This document shows, in pieces, positions 1 to 15,136 of a stretch of DNA of 64,000 nt. Numbering within the stretch: position 1 is the stretch's first letter; every line of letters starts with the position of its first letter. The position numbers were made by a program, and so were the translations under genes. The notes under the pieces were generated by a model. It had not been told where the DNA came from. It saw nothing but the letters and a program-made list of their open reading frames with translations, and searched no databases. Source of the stretch: Arctopsyche grandis (lineage: Eukaryota > Arthropoda > Insecta > Trichoptera > Hydropsychidae); assembly GCF_051622035.1 (NCBI RefSeq), contig NC_135366.1, positions 8,463,001 to 8,527,000 on the forward strand, given 5' to 3'.

Positions 1-1662
1 TCTAAATTGTTTGCCTCCATTCACATTATATGTTCCGATGCCAAGGCGAATTCTCATCGGTGTTACATACTCGTTGTACCTTCGGCACATCTCCCTCAAC
101 ACTGGTGTTGATATATGTAGCATATTTCCAGGCAGGAGGATTCTAGTCCGATCGGCGAGTTCCGAATTCAAAGTAGAACCTAAAAGTAGTATATCTATAG
201 CCTCTTGTTTGGAATTGTCCAAAAGATTGTTTTGGATTGTTCTCGCTGCCGATCTGGCACCGTCGATTATTTTCGAGCCACCTTGAATGGCACCGGTACC
301 CGCGTATATCTTACTTATTTCGTTGCCATTGTTGACCCACATTTGACGGAATACTTCTTCAAAGCGAGAAACATTTTGCTTCTTATCGCCGATTTCCAAT
401 AAAGTCAGTTGTTCGTTCAGTATTTCTAATCCGATAAATAGTTGTACACAATTCGTCCTATCTAAGCAATCTAAGCAGTTTGTCCGAATAGTACCTTTCT
501 GTTTGTACCTGACACTGCCGTTCTGGTAACAGAACAATGAGATACATTCGTAGAACGGCTCTACAATACTCTTCAATTTGGTCAACGCTGCCGGAGCGCC
601 TCCTCTTACTTCTTGGTGATAGTCGAAGATTATTTGTTCTATATCTTTGTGACAGGATTCATATAAATGTTTTTGGAAGGCGTTGCTCAACATCGCCTCA
701 CCTTCGCTGCCACCGATTAAACTGGATCCCAACAGATTCAGTATCATTACAGAACCGTAGTTTCTTTTCATCTGTGAGAAATGTCTTTCGAAGCCCGTTT
801 GCGAAGCGCCAAAGCTGCGAGACATTTTGACTTTATGTGAGCCGACTTGAACCCCCGGTTGTTCCCAAAAGAGAGGTACGGATCCTCTAGTTTGAACGTA
901 CGACACGACATCGCTATCTAAAAAGATAGCCTGCTCCGTCTCAACAAAATTGGCAACATTACCCTCATCGTTACACCCTCTCACGTTGAACCTAGTCCCA
1001 GCCCTTTCGCAGCTGAGCCGAGATACGAGGACGGCTCTGGCCTGCCTGGCGCCTACGTAAACGGTACGTATTTCAACGGAGCCGCACATGACCTTTAACA
1101 GCCAGCGTTCGCATTCTATGCCGAATCTGAGCAGGTGTACGAAGAGAGCTCGGTTCCAAAAGAATCTGTTATCGGTGTTGCCGGTGTGGTGTCGTCTTTG
1201 GGCGCATAGAGTCAAGTCGAAGAGAGGGTGTAGTTGTCCGGCGCCGCCCCACGAGAAGTAGAACGTGCCCGAGTTGAGGAGTTTGCGCACCTCGGAGACG
1301 CGATCTTCACCCTGCGGTTGGTAGAAGAGTGGGAACAGTTGGGTCTGAGTGACTCGGAACACTTCCAAGTCGGCGACTTTGCCAATGGAGCAGCAGCCGG
1401 TGACCGCGGCCAAGTAGAGTAGAGTGGAGTCGCCGGCGGCCAGGGGCAGCACTCCCAGGAGGCCGTACGCGTCTGCGGCGCGCTTGTATTGGCGGCGCAC
1501 GGCTTCCGCCTCCGACCCCGACAGGGAGACGGCGGCTCCGGACTCCAGCAGGAGGGCGCCCCCCGCGACTCCGCCCCCGCCCCCCCGCGCCTCCACCAGC
1601 AGGCTGTGCGGCTGCGGCGGCGCGCTCTTCTCCAAGATGCGGAATCCCTTTGACATGGCCAT
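1..1662 (-). CDS. Synj: Synaptojanin, 5' exon, cut by the window edge
   Basis: Inositol phosphatase that strips phosphoinositides from endocytosed synaptic vesicles and releases clathrin coats. One open frame runs from an ATG at 1662 in a strong GCCGCCATGG context to the left edge, 554 residues without an intron. Residues 1 to about 530 are the Sac1 phosphatase domain, starting MAMSKGFRI. The catalytic CX5R is present as CLDCLDRTN (C396 to R402). At residues 543-554 the second catalytic domain, the inositol 5-phosphatase, begins with GTYNVNGGKQFR (most relatives have W where this has Y). The remaining 5-phosphatase domain and proline-rich tail lie outside the window. The first 250 codons are markedly GC-rich compared with the later ones. 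Domain order and motifs make synaptojanin much more likely than plain Sac1 or Sac2. An intronless Sac1 region could also suggest a retrocopy, but there is no decay to support that. Confidence 0.95.
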   Translation of the reverse strand, partial: MAMSKGFRILEKSAPPQPHSLLVEARGGGGGVAGGALLLESGAAVSLSGSEAEAVRRQYKRAADAYGLLGVLPLAAGDSTLLYLAAVTGCCSIGKVADLEVFRVTQTQLFPLFYQPQGEDRVSEVRKLLNSGTFYFSWGGAGQLHPLFDLTLCAQRRHHTGNTDNRFFWNRALFVHLLRFGIECERWLLKVMCGSVEIRTVYVGARQARAVLVSRLSCERAGTRFNVRGCNDEGNVANFVETEQAIFLDSDVVSYVQTRGSVPLFWEQPGVQVGSHKVKMSRSFGASQTGFERHFSQMKRNYGSVMILNLLGSSLIGGSEGEAMLSNAFQKHLYESCHKDIEQIIFDYHQEVRGGAPAALTKLKSIVEPFYECISLFCYQNGSVRYKQKGTIRTNCLDCLDRTNCVQLFIGLEILNEQLTLLEIGDKKQNVSRFEEVFRQMWVNNGNEISKIYAGTGAIQGGSKIIDGARSAARTIQNNLLDNSKQEAIDILLLGSTLNSELADRTRILLPGNMLHISTPVLREMCRRYNEYVTPMRIRLGIGTYNVNGGKQFR

Positions 1663-1970
1663 GGCGGCGCTCCGCCCCTCAGCCCCGCCTCACCTCTTTT
1701 CCCCGCACCCGCGCCCCCGCCGCCTCGCCCGCTGATATTGACAAGTGAAACGGCTGCTCCTGCTCCTGTACCTGCTGTTGGCTCCGATGCAGGCTTGCCA
1801 CCACCACCACCACCTCCTCTCGCTGCAGCTAACGTCAAACTGATTTGCGCAATTCACCGTGGTTTCGTTTGGCTAGTACTAGTTCAACTAAAACAGTACA
1901 CAAAAGCCAATCGCCTATTACTAATTGATTCAAAAACGTTTTCTTAGGTATGTATCATTAAAATTTAATA
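1663..1970. promoter_or_regulatory. Synaptojanin 5' UTR and promoter region
   Basis: GC-rich, proline/alanine-codon-like DNA up to about 1840 directly upstream of the Synj start, then AT-rich. It probably holds the 5' UTR and core promoter. I see no clear TATA box or exon, and the short open frames here have no recognisable product. Confidence 0.4.
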
Positions 1971-2341
1971 TCTTCTTCTTGTTAATGCCTTGTCCGCATC
2001 CGGACGTTGGCGACCACCTCGTCGATTATTTGAATATATCCGCATCGGTCTTCAGCGGCTCGGAACAGCTCTTCGGCGCTCATATCGGTCCACATGCGCA
2101 TGTTTCGAAGCCAAGATAACTTTTTCCTGCCAATCCATTTTTTTCCTTCTATTTTCCCCATGGTTATCAATCGGAGAAATTCGTATTTTGGACCCCGTAT
2201 CATGTGTCCGAGGTACTCCATCTTTCTCCGCTTGATGACAGAAACAAGTTCCCTGCCTCTCCCCATCATGCCGAGGACAGCTTCGTTCGATATCTTTTTG
2301 GTCCACGGAATCTTCAGCATACGCCTATAGACCCACATCTC

Positions 2342-2808
2342 TATAGCCAGCAGCGTGGCTCGGTCGTTAAGCTTCTGCTTAACACTGAGAGGCGCCGAGT
2401 TCGATCCCTTGAGCTGACCTCGATTGAAAAAGAATTTTTCTGAGTATATCTGTAATGCTGCTGGTCAGACCAGGATTTGTGACTCCTGGTTGATCGTTTC
2501 CTATCAGAGTTTGCCAATTTTCTCTGATTTCATTGTTGAAACGATTCCCGATTAAAAATTGGCTAAAAATCCTTCCTACCCACTATATCACCACTATTTG
2601 AGTATGATTAATGTAAATATTACAATAAAAATGTATGTACAATTCATAGATGTCTCGTTAATTGTCGAGTTTAAGTCAGTGTCTCGTAATTTAGCGACTT
2701 ATGTATATAATAAAAAATGCTGTATTGTTTGTAATTTGGCCAGGAAGGCGCATTGGGGTTTACCTGTAATGCCTTCCTGGTATGAAATAAAATAAAATAA
2801 ATAAATAA
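2342..2808 (+). mobile_element. tRNA-derived SINE with target duplication
   Basis: Head GCCAGCAGCGTGGCTCGG resembles a tRNA A box and GAGTTCGATCCC a B box. The body is shared with the copies at 12872, 27541, 57372 and 63577. The tail contains CCAGGAAGGC ... GCCTTCCTGG, a perfect 10-bp hairpin, followed by (AAATA)n. Five-base target duplications ATCTC flank it (2337-2341 and 2809-2813). It sits inside the LINE at 1971-4440, so it is younger than that copy. Confidence 0.9.
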
Positions 2809-3193
2809 ATCTCAAAAGCTTCAATGCGGCTGATCATCTTGGTTTTCAGAGTCCACGTCTCACAACCGTGTAGTAATACTGTCCAGACGTAGCTCTTCGC
2901 GAATCTCAACCGCGTATGAAGATTGAGATGCTTGTTTGTAAGCGCCGCCTTCATTTTTACAAATGCTATTCTAGCCATCTCGATGCGGATTCTTAAATCT
3001 TCATCTGGGTCCATCTCTTCATTCAGCCAGGTACCCAGGTATTTGAATCTTTTTACTCTTTCTATCACCTCTCCATCCAAGGTTAGATTCCTGGTGTCTG
3101 TTTGCATTCTATCTACTATCATAAATTTTGTCTTCTTTAGATTTATGCGCAGACCTCTTCGATTGCTTTCTTGATGTGCACGGTCTAGAGATC

Positions 3194-3951
3194 TGTAGGC
3201 GGGGTAGGTAAGTGTTGACCGTATCCCGGCCTAACGAAACACTGTTGTGCTAGTTTTATAAAGTTTTATTGTTTGCCTATGGTTGTACAAAGGTATGGTA
3301 TTTGTGGGCAAAAGTATGTCGTTCAGCGGTCTCTGGATATGGTAGAGTGTCGCTGGCTCGGCATTCAGCTATGTTCAGAAGGTCTCTGGATGCGGCAGTG
3401 TGTTGCTGGCTCGTTGTTCGGCTATGTTCGGAAGGTCTCTGGATACGGCAGTGTGTTGCTGGCTCGTCCGGCTGGTTGATCTTCCAAGTCCGCGTAGTGT
3501 AGTGGTGGCTGGTCAGGAGCTGTATGTTGACTGGTCTGCTGCTGTGTGTCGACGCTTGCTGCTGTGGGTCGACTGGCGTTGTTTGGGTTGTACCTCCTTT
3601 TATATGGTTTCTGGAATGCTTGGTGGAAGTGGTTATTGATGCGTACGAAAGGAATTTGCTTTCGTCGAGGCGTCGAATTTTCTGGAATGCTTGGTGGAAG
3701 TGGTCGTACGAGCATTTAGTTTGTTGATGCGTACGAAAGGAATTTGCTTTCGTCGAGGCGTCGAATTTTCTGGAATGCTTGGTGGAAGTGGTCGTACGAG
3801 CATTTAGTTTGTTGATGCGTACGAAAGGAATGCACTTTTGTCGAGGCGTAGTATTTTCTGGGTTGCTTGGCGCTGTTCCGCTCGATGTATTTTGTTGTTG
3901 CGGAATATTCTCGAAGGTTTCGATGACGATGACGACGACGAGATTCCTACA
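3194..3951. mobile_element. Solo LTR of an LTR retrotransposon, 758 bp
   Basis: Begins TGTAGGCGGGG and ends GATTCCTACA, the TG...CA ends of an LTR, with four-base target duplications GATC (3190-3193, 3952-3955). It is inserted in the LINE. A second copy with the same ends and its own 4-bp duplication is at 13931-14577. No internal coding region is attached, so it is a recombined solo LTR fossil. Four-base duplications fit the Ty3/gypsy group. It contains short internal repeats of the TCTGGAATGCTTGGTGG type. Confidence 0.75.
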
Positions 3952-4442
3952 GATCTTTGCAGGTCTGCTAAATTTTCAGCGACTAGTGCCGTGTCATCAG
4001 CATATCTTATATTGGTGATCGTCTCGCCGCCCACCTTGATGCCCTCCGCCTCTTGGAGAGCATCGTGGAAGATGGATTCGGTATAGGTGTTAAAAAGAGT
4101 AGGTGATAGGATGCATCCTTGCCTGACGCCCCGTTCTATAGGAATCTCATCAGTGAATTGATCATCGACACGTACTACTGCAGTCTGATTCCAATAAATA
4201 TTTCGTAGCAATCTGACATCTCTGTCATCCAGGCTAATATTTTTTAATGTTTCCATCAGGCGAGCGTGTTGGACACGGTCAAAGGCCTTTTCAAAGTCTA
4301 TAAAGCAGATGTACACAGGTTTACGGACTTCTCTGCATCTTTGGAGTAGTGTTTTCATACAGAAAAGGGCCTCTCGGGTACCCAAGCCTTGTCTGAACCC
4401 AAACTGTTCTCTGCTAATCGCCTCTTCACACCGTGAAGATAT

Positions 4443-4478
4443 CATTTCTTTTATATAAAATTTAATATAAAAGAAATG
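4443..4478. repeat. Short perfect palindrome
   Basis: Fourteen-base arms (CATTTCTTTTATAT and its complement) around an 8-base spacer, lying at the 5' breakpoint of the LINE remnant. Possibly a rearrangement scar from 5' truncation; no function inferred. Confidence 0.6.
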
Positions 4479-4620
4479 AATTACTAATCCCGATGTCGTA
4501 GGCTTCATATCCTTCCCTTGTATTATCGACGCAACGTAGCTGATATAACTTTACTTTCACGGATACTACGAGGTGACATCGACTGCTCTGCTATCCTAAG
4601 TAAGTTTTATTTATATGTAC

Positions 4621-5116
4621 TGTAGAGATATAGCACGACTTGTGATATCACCTATTTGCCTCATCGAACTTAATCTGTACAAATGACATCATCGTGTCCT
4701 CTTCTCGTACACGAAAGTTAGCCGTGGCCGAAATACTTCGTCCAGCTTACCCATAAAGGCGATTCGACTCGCTCCAGATACGCAATCACGAGTACACGGG
4801 AAATCCCAAGGAGCTACGCAACTACGCATCAAACATCGAACACAAAGGAAGACCTCGACCCCGTCGGAATCTTCCAGAACGTGATCTCACCAGCCCAGCT
4901 ACGCGTTGCTCAAGCAACACCTTTATAAACCAGTGCATCGTCCCCAGATGCCAGTGAGCTTCAGGAACTCGACCTAGCTCGTTCCAGTGAATCCTTTACC
5001 TATTTCGCTGTACATACAAATACACCTGTATTAATCGAGTAATAAAGATCCTCTTCAAAATTCAACTGAATTTCCATAGGCTGGGAAACGGTCCAAAACC
5101 TTCAACCCCCCCTATA
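4621..5116 (+). mobile_element. Solo LTR, second family, 496 bp
   Basis: Starts TGTAGAGATATAGCAC and ends CCCCCCCTATA, flanked by 4-bp duplications GTAC (4617-4620, 5117-5120). It contains a TATA-like CTTTATAAACC near 4921 and an AATAAAG near 5041, the promoter and poly(A) signals expected of an LTR. Related copies lie at 31725-32281 and, reversed, at 11298-11693. No internal gag/pol is attached. Confidence 0.7.
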
Positions 5117-5697
5117 GTACCAAATCGATCTCTACGCAAATAGCCCCTTTTGCGTGCTTCCATTGCCTCCACTAATTATCGTCGAAACTCTTCTATATCG
5201 TCAGAGTGTGCAATTTTTACAATGGCTTAGATGAGAATATTGACCTATTTCATGATAGTTCAATTATTATTAGGAACTTATTTGTTTTTTTATTTTTTAA
5301 CCCGTACTTTCTTTTTTTGTTTTGTTTTTTTTTTTACCTTAATCCTTTTTGCTTAATTTTCTACTGTTATTCACCATAATCTACTATTATTTACAAATTT
5401 ATCATTATTTTCTTTTTATATTGTTATTTTTTTTCTTTTTTATTGGCCTTCATAGCAAGTTCCATTTTTCATTTTATGCTATTTGAAGAAACTTTTAATT
5501 GGCTTATGTTTAACTATTTATTTTATTGTCTTTGTTTTAGCTGTAAGTGTCTCTCTGTTTATTAAATAAATAAATAGCAAAATACATAGTAGAGAATAGA
5601 AGCTCCATCATTGATTTAAGATTTTCAATAATGTTATAGGGTTCTTGTGTTTTAATTTTAAAATTCCACTATCTGACCCAGGATTGTAGTTTACTAC
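5117..5697. other. AT-rich intergenic DNA
   Basis: T-rich and A-rich runs without an open frame or repeat I could assign. Nothing further seen. Confidence 0.6.
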
Positions 5698-5778
5698 AGG
5701 TTTGTTACTGAGAGTTGGCGCGTTCTCGTACTCACAGAAAAGTGCGCGAAAGAGACGGAGCGTCTTTTTATTATTGAA
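5698..5778 (+). mobile_element. Left end of a MITE (partial)
   Basis: AGGTTTGTTACTGAGAG and the following GGCGCGTTCTCGTACTC match the left terminal region of the MITE at 44317-44529. The rest is lost, and a Helitron begins directly after it at 5779. Confidence 0.7.
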
Positions 5779-6130
5779 CTAGCTGAACCCGGCATGCGTT
5801 GCAATGCCACAATAACGCATGCAATTCCCATTCCCGTTCCCGTTCCCGTTCTCGTTCTCGTTCCCATTTGTCAGAAAAACGCAAGCAGCGAATACATTTG
5901 AAATTATTCAACTATTTGTTTATTTTACCCTAAAAACATTTGAAATTATTGCGTTGCAATGCCACTCATTTCCGTTTTTCCCGTTTCCGTTCCTGTTTTT
6001 GGCCGATTTTTTTCACAGTAGGCTTCCCGGACATGCATACAATAAATCCTGAAAGTTCCATCGTTCCATCGTACAATTACGCATGCAATTCCCGTTCCCG
6101 TTTCCGTTTCTCGATGCGTTTCGATAAGTG
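5779..6130 (-). mobile_element. Helitron-like fragment
   Basis: Read on the minus strand it ends GCCGGGTTCAGCTAG, the CTAG terminus shared with the copies at 48840 and 56037-56277. Inside are repeated CCCGTT hexamers (5825-5860) and CTTCCCGG...CATGCATAC shared with 48840-49190. The 5' TC end is not visible. Confidence 0.65.
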
Positions 6131-6359
6131 AATGTTTCAGTTTCAAATTAAGACTGGAACTTTTATGTAGGATCTCATTTTACAGGATCAAATAAAATAT
6201 ATTAATGAAATCATCGGTGGACAATTTACTAGCTTAAATAACGCAGCCGTAGCTAAGTGGCGGGCAATTTTCTAAATGTTTTAATTGAATTGAAACGTAA
6301 AACGATAGATATTTTAAAATGAAGCGTTCATTTTGAGGAAGGCGGTCGTGGTCGATATG

Positions 6360-6523
6360 TTGCGTGTTTAGATATAATCGCCGGCGCGGCTGTCGGTCGC
6401 CGGTTCGTTCTGTCAGTTCCCACTCTGATTAGCCATTCGCATTGTGAGTTGACCATTCATTGCTCGACTGAAATCCACCGTCGAAGAGTATTTTGCTTTT
6501 GAGGCAGACGAAAGGCGAAGACA
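6360..6523 (+). promoter_or_regulatory. Core promoter and 5' UTR of the PRPF40 gene
   Basis: GC-rich island just upstream of the start codon. TCAGTT at about 6414 matches the arthropod initiator consensus TCAGT. The start site is inferred only from that match and from distance to the ATG at 6524. Confidence 0.4.
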
Positions 6524-11084
<4,561 letters not shown>

Positions 11085-11202
11085 AAATAGTGACAATCTT
11101 TTTTACCATGGAAATAAGTCTTATTATATTATCCGGTAAATTGTCCACTCTATTATATTATAATATATTCCACAAAATGTAAGTGAAATATAATTGTAAC
11201 AA

Positions 11203-11208
11203 AATAAA
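11203..11208 (+). terminator. Poly(A) signal of PRPF40
   Basis: AATAAA about 120 bases after the stop codon. Confidence 0.55.
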
Positions 11209-11297
11209 TATTAAATATAATTGTAATCTTATGAATTTTATTTTATATAATACTTTCATCAAAGAACGAGGTAATGTTGAACAGGTTCTTTTAATCT

Positions 11298-11693
11298 TAT
11301 AGGACGGGAGGCTATTTTCGACTTTCCCCCGGCCTATGGAAACTCCTTTGGGTTTTTAAGAGGTTCGTTTATTAATGTTCAGTATTTGTACAAGTTAATT
11401 GCAAATGCTGTGTATTCGGGGCGAAGTGGGTTAATTGCCCACTTCAGCGGAATAATTAGCTGAACTTCTGAAGCTCACTGGCGTCTGGGGCTGGTGCGCT
11501 GGTTTATATCCTGGTTGGGTAATGTCATCGTGCTCTCGGGAGTTCCTACGAGCTCGAGGTTATCCTTAGTGTTCGAGTGATGAGTCGGATGCAATCTTGC
11601 GACTTAAGTTTGTGGAGAAATAGATCAGATCATCGACTTCGATTCGGGATAGAGGATAGGACAAGTTGTGTTATATTCGTTAAACGGGTTACA
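11298..11693 (-). mobile_element. Solo LTR, same family as 4621-5116, reversed
   Basis: On the minus strand it starts TGTAACCCGTTTAACG and ATATAACACAACTTG, and ends with a CCATAGGCCGGGGG ... CGTCCTATA block matching the 3' end of the copies at 4621 and 31725. No matching target duplication is visible, so it is old or rearranged. Confidence 0.55.
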
Positions 11694-11986
11694 TCCCAAA
11701 TGTGGTCTCCTGTCACATAGGAAAATTGCCGTACAGAAAACTGCCCAAATATTGCTCATCATATCCTTCTTTTTACAAACCTTCTTACTTCAGAAACGAT
11801 TTGTTACGAGATTTTTATTATTATCAAATCTAAAATGACGTTCCGGACTCGTAAGTCCGTATCAACATGCGAAGTTCATACGTCTAGTCGATTATAATAA
11901 AAATCTGATTGCGCGCGTAATTTTTTTAGCAGCGGTTATCCTGGTAGCGATTCACATTTGGGATGTGTTTACCGAACCGTTATATT

Positions 11987-12177
11987 CATAGAAGTAGAAT
12001 GCATAGAATCGCTCTCAGCCTCCAAAAATGTTACTACAAAAACTCCGCGCGGCAGTTTGTTCATTGTTTGGTAAACTTCGTCTCTCTCTCTCTCTCTCTC
12101 TCTTGTCTCTCTTCAATGGCTCGCTTTTAGACGATACTTTTGTTAACAATGACCATTCTATGCATTCTATTTCTATG
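11987..12177 (+). mobile_element. hAT-like MITE, 191 bp
   Basis: Terminal inverted repeats CATAGAAGTAGAATGCATAG / CTATGCATTCTATTTCTATG and perfect 8-bp duplications GTTATATT (11979-11986, 12178-12185). A (TC)n run lies inside. Other copies are at 20337, 29732 and 31514. Confidence 0.9.
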
Positions 12178-12185
12178 GTTATATT

Positions 12186-12871
12186 CCTACATTCTAATGG
12201 TTGAAATTTAGATAATTTTTAATCGAACAATTAATTCATTATTATTTTAATTTATGTTTAAATAGAGGAGACCTTTTGATATAGTAATAGTCCAATATTT
12301 TAAAGTTATATTAATATTTTGAGTAAAACCTGGATTACCTGGAATAAGCAGGGATTGAGATGGACTGAATGGCGAAAAATCCATGTCATTAGAAAGAAAA
12401 AATATCTTAAACGAAACCAGACTGCTTAGAGATGGGTACATTATATCAACAGTAGCTGGCTACATTTGATAAAACGTGACCACATAGCTCACATCCTCAA
12501 ATATGCAACTTGCATGCGTTGTGTATGTTGCACAAGTTCAAGTTTTCAAAAAATGTGGCGTTTCCCTTTGTTTATTAATTAACAAACGCATGAAGCAAGT
12601 GGAGATGTCGCTTTTCAGCAGAGGTTGCTATACGGGTAATTTTCCGGCGTAGTTTATATTTTGAATAGTTATAGTATTTTAGTACCTGCTCTGCCCGTTC
12701 AATGAGACTGTTTTTGTATGAAATTACTATTAACTAAATACTCTTTTCTCTAAACGAGACATTATATAGCTGCCAGCAGGAATGATCATTTTATTTAAAA
12801 ATAATACTCTCAAAAGATCCTGTAGACAGGATCATGACTAAAGAAAATTTAAGTTTAAATATTTAAATATA
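12186..12871. other. AT-rich intergenic DNA
   Basis: No gene or assignable repeat seen. Confidence 0.5.
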
Positions 12872-13471
12872 AGCCAGCAGTTTGGCTTAGTGGTAGCGTA
12901 TATATTTAGCACCACTGAGGTCAAAGGTTCGATTCCTCGCCATCTGCTGGTTAGATTTGGGGGTTTTGTGACTCCAAATCGATCGTTTCTCTATCAGAGT
13001 TTGCCAATTTTATCTGATCATTGCTGAAACGGTTCCTGAAAATTGGTATTAGATCTATTCCTGTTGTCACAAAATCTGCCTGTGTATAATTTGTAATAAT
13101 TATACATAGTAATCTGAAATCTATATATATCTCTGGGTGTACGTGACTTGACACACCTGGATTTGTGACTCCAGGTTGATCGTTTCCTATCAGGGTTTGA
13201 CAATTTTCTCTGATTTCATTGTTGAAACGGTTCCCCGTAAAAATTGGCCAAAATCCTTCCCATACATACAATATGTCACCAATAATTTGTGTTTGATTAA
13301 TGTGCAGTAAATAAGTTTGTGTACAATTTGATAGATGTCTCATTGATTTGCAATTTGATAGTGTCTCGTAATTCAGTGTCTTATATATAATGAATAAAAT
13401 ACTGCAATATTTGTAATTGGCTAGAAAGGCGCATTGGGGTTGCCTGTAAGGCCTTCCTGGTATGATTGAAA
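12872..13471 (+). mobile_element. SINE, two overlapping copies, with clear tRNA-like head
   Basis: At 12873-12950 the head folds like a tRNA: GCCAGCAG at the 5' end pairs with CTGCTGG at the 3' end. TGGCTTAGTGG is an A box and GGTTCGATTCC a B box. The body repeats (GTTTGCCAATTTTATCTG, then again with TCTCTGATTTC after about 13170), so one truncated copy precedes a second. The tail hairpin lies at 13422-13462. The 3' end abuts the palindromic element at 13472. Confidence 0.82.
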
Positions 13472-13849
13472 TGGGTCTCCGTGACGAGACAGAATGTTAA
13501 ATGACAGAAAACGCAAATATCAGAAGGCAAACATCGAAAATCAAAAGATAAAAAAAAATGGTGCATGGTAAACGGTGCATACTAATTTAATTTGCGCGAG
13601 CAGGATACAACAGGAACAAGAGGAACATGCTTTTCCTCCAGTATTCTGCGCGCGCACATTAATACGGGAGGAAAAGCCTGTTCCTCTTGTTCCTGTTGTA
13701 TCCTGCTCGTGCAAATTAAGTGAGGATGTACCGTTTACCATGCACCATTTTTTTTTGATCTTTCGACTTAAGATCTTTCAATTTTCGATCTTTGCCTTCC
13801 GATATTTGCGTTTTCTGTCATTTAACATTCTGTCAAGTCACGGAGACCG
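13472..13849. mobile_element. Palindromic element, copy A
   Basis: A snap-back sequence. GGTCTCCGTGACGAGACAG at the left pairs with CTGTCAAGTCACGGAGACC at the right. The arms remain complementary almost to the centre (GGAGGAAAAGC around 13670). Six copies occur in the window. It joins the SINE tail at exactly the same base as copy B (27964). No target duplication is seen for this copy. Confidence 0.85.
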
Positions 13850-13930
13850 GATATCTCTATAGACATCTCTATAATGTTTTATTTATTATATGTATAAAAA
13901 TTGTACACAAAAATAATCCATAGATGTCTC

Positions 13931-14577
13931 TGTAGGCGGGGTAGGTATGTTGGCAGCGCTGTGGGCTGCTGTGAAGGCTGCGTAGTTCACATCACGTCGG
14001 GGTCACCAATGTAGGTGGGGTACATGTGTGTTGCCAGCGCTGTTGAATGATCAGAAGGTTGCGTAGATCACGTCGGGGTCACCAATGTAGGCGGGGTACT
14101 GTGTGTTGTCAGCGCTGTGGGCAGATCAGAAGGTTGCGTGTTCAGATCACGTCGGGGTCACCAATGTAGGCGGAGTAGGTATGTGTTGCTGGCTCGTTCG
14201 GCTGGTTGATCTTCCAAGTCCGCGGGGTGTAGTGGTGGCAGGTCAGGAGCTGGATGTCGACGCTTGCTGCTGTGGGTCGACTGGTTTTGTTCCGCTTGAG
14301 TGTGAGGGGTGGAACATTCTCGAAGGATTTGGCACCGTTCCGCTTGAGTTGGATTTGGCACCGTTCCGCTTGAGTTTAATATAATGGCTGCAGGTGTGGT
14401 TCGACTGGTTTTGTTCCGCTCGAGTGTGAGGGGTGGAACATTCTCGAAGGAACTGGCGATTGATTCCAAGAAGTGCACGTGTTGTTTACGTGTGGTGAGT
14501 TCTGCAAGGAATGTGGTTTGTTGTTGTGGAATATTCTCGATTGTTTCGATGACGATAACGATGACGAGATTCCTACA
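13931..14577. mobile_element. Solo LTR, same family as 3194-3951
   Basis: TGTAGGCGGGG ... GATTCCTACA with 4-bp duplications TCTC (13927-13930, 14578-14581). It has three internal direct repeats containing GATCACGTCGGGGTCACC near the left. A fossil without coding sequence. Confidence 0.75.
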
Positions 14578-15136
14578 TCTCTATGATTATTATTTCTGAT
14601 TAATTGTTATATGCTATATATTCTGATTGTATATGTATTACTGTATTTCTGATTGTTTATGTATTCTGTATTTCGTTAACGTACACCCGTCGCATTGGAG
14701 CAAATCTGTAATGACGAGTGTATATTGTTTTGTAACAATAAAATAAAATAAAATTTGAATATTCAAGCTATTTCGTAGATTTTTCATTTACCCCGCGGAA
14801 ATCATCTGTTGGTAGCCATGATAAGATTGTCTAACCTGGCTGTCATTTGCATCGCATGCTATTCAAACGTCAAATCAATATTTCAAAGATTCCACTAATG
14901 ACTATTTAAATTATGTACATCCCAAGCATTTCAATCGTCGCGTGGTAATCAAAGCTCAAAAATAAGTTCATTTGATTATTCTGATTGCTATTTCGCAATT
15001 TAAATTTTGTGTCGTGAAATCTTAATTCATGTAAACGAGTTGATACGCGCATATGCAGGCAGGTAGTAGTTTTACAATTGTATTTCGTTTAAAGGGTAGT
15101 TAAATCGTATCATTACTAATTTTGAGGTTATGTAGG
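14578..15136. other. Intergenic DNA with a retroposon 3' tail
   Basis: CGTCGCATTGGAGCAAATC followed by (AATAAA)-like runs at about 14740 looks like the 3' end of a LINE or SINE. The remainder up to the zinc-finger gene is unassigned. Confidence 0.4.

Larger units (their letters stand above)
1971..4440 (-). mobile_element. Non-LTR retrotransposon (LINE) reverse transcriptase, nested insertions
   Basis: Minus-strand remnant of a LINE, read from about 4440 to 1971. The segment 4440-3956 carries the reverse transcriptase core: FDRV, RQGCILSP and the catalytic YADD box. The segment 3189-2814 carries the thumb (FKYLGTWLNE, GCETWTL). The segment 2336-1982 carries the C-terminal region (YRRMLKIPW, YLGHMIRG) and a stop. 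A SINE (2342-2808) splits the codons for IEAFE and MWVYRRM, and an LTR (3194-3951) splits LADLQR and LDRAH. Removing each insertion restores the reading frame exactly. The 5' end including the endonuclease is missing, and an AAG-rich stretch near 1971 looks like the 3' tail. The RT type resembles the widespread insect endonuclease-reverse transcriptase elements; clade not assigned. Confidence 0.88.

Noticed and set aside
3269-3715. Trp/Cys-rich open frames in several frames
   Set aside because: Repeats inside an LTR; frames are open by composition only.
12873-12950. tRNA-like cloverleaf with A and B boxes
   Set aside because: The same head occurs at the start of every SINE here, the T arm is poorly paired and the sequence continues into the SINE body, so it is not counted as a tRNA gene.
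13575-13862. Overlapping open frames on both strands with similar proteins
   Set aside because: A consequence of the palindromic element, whose two arms encode the same peptides.
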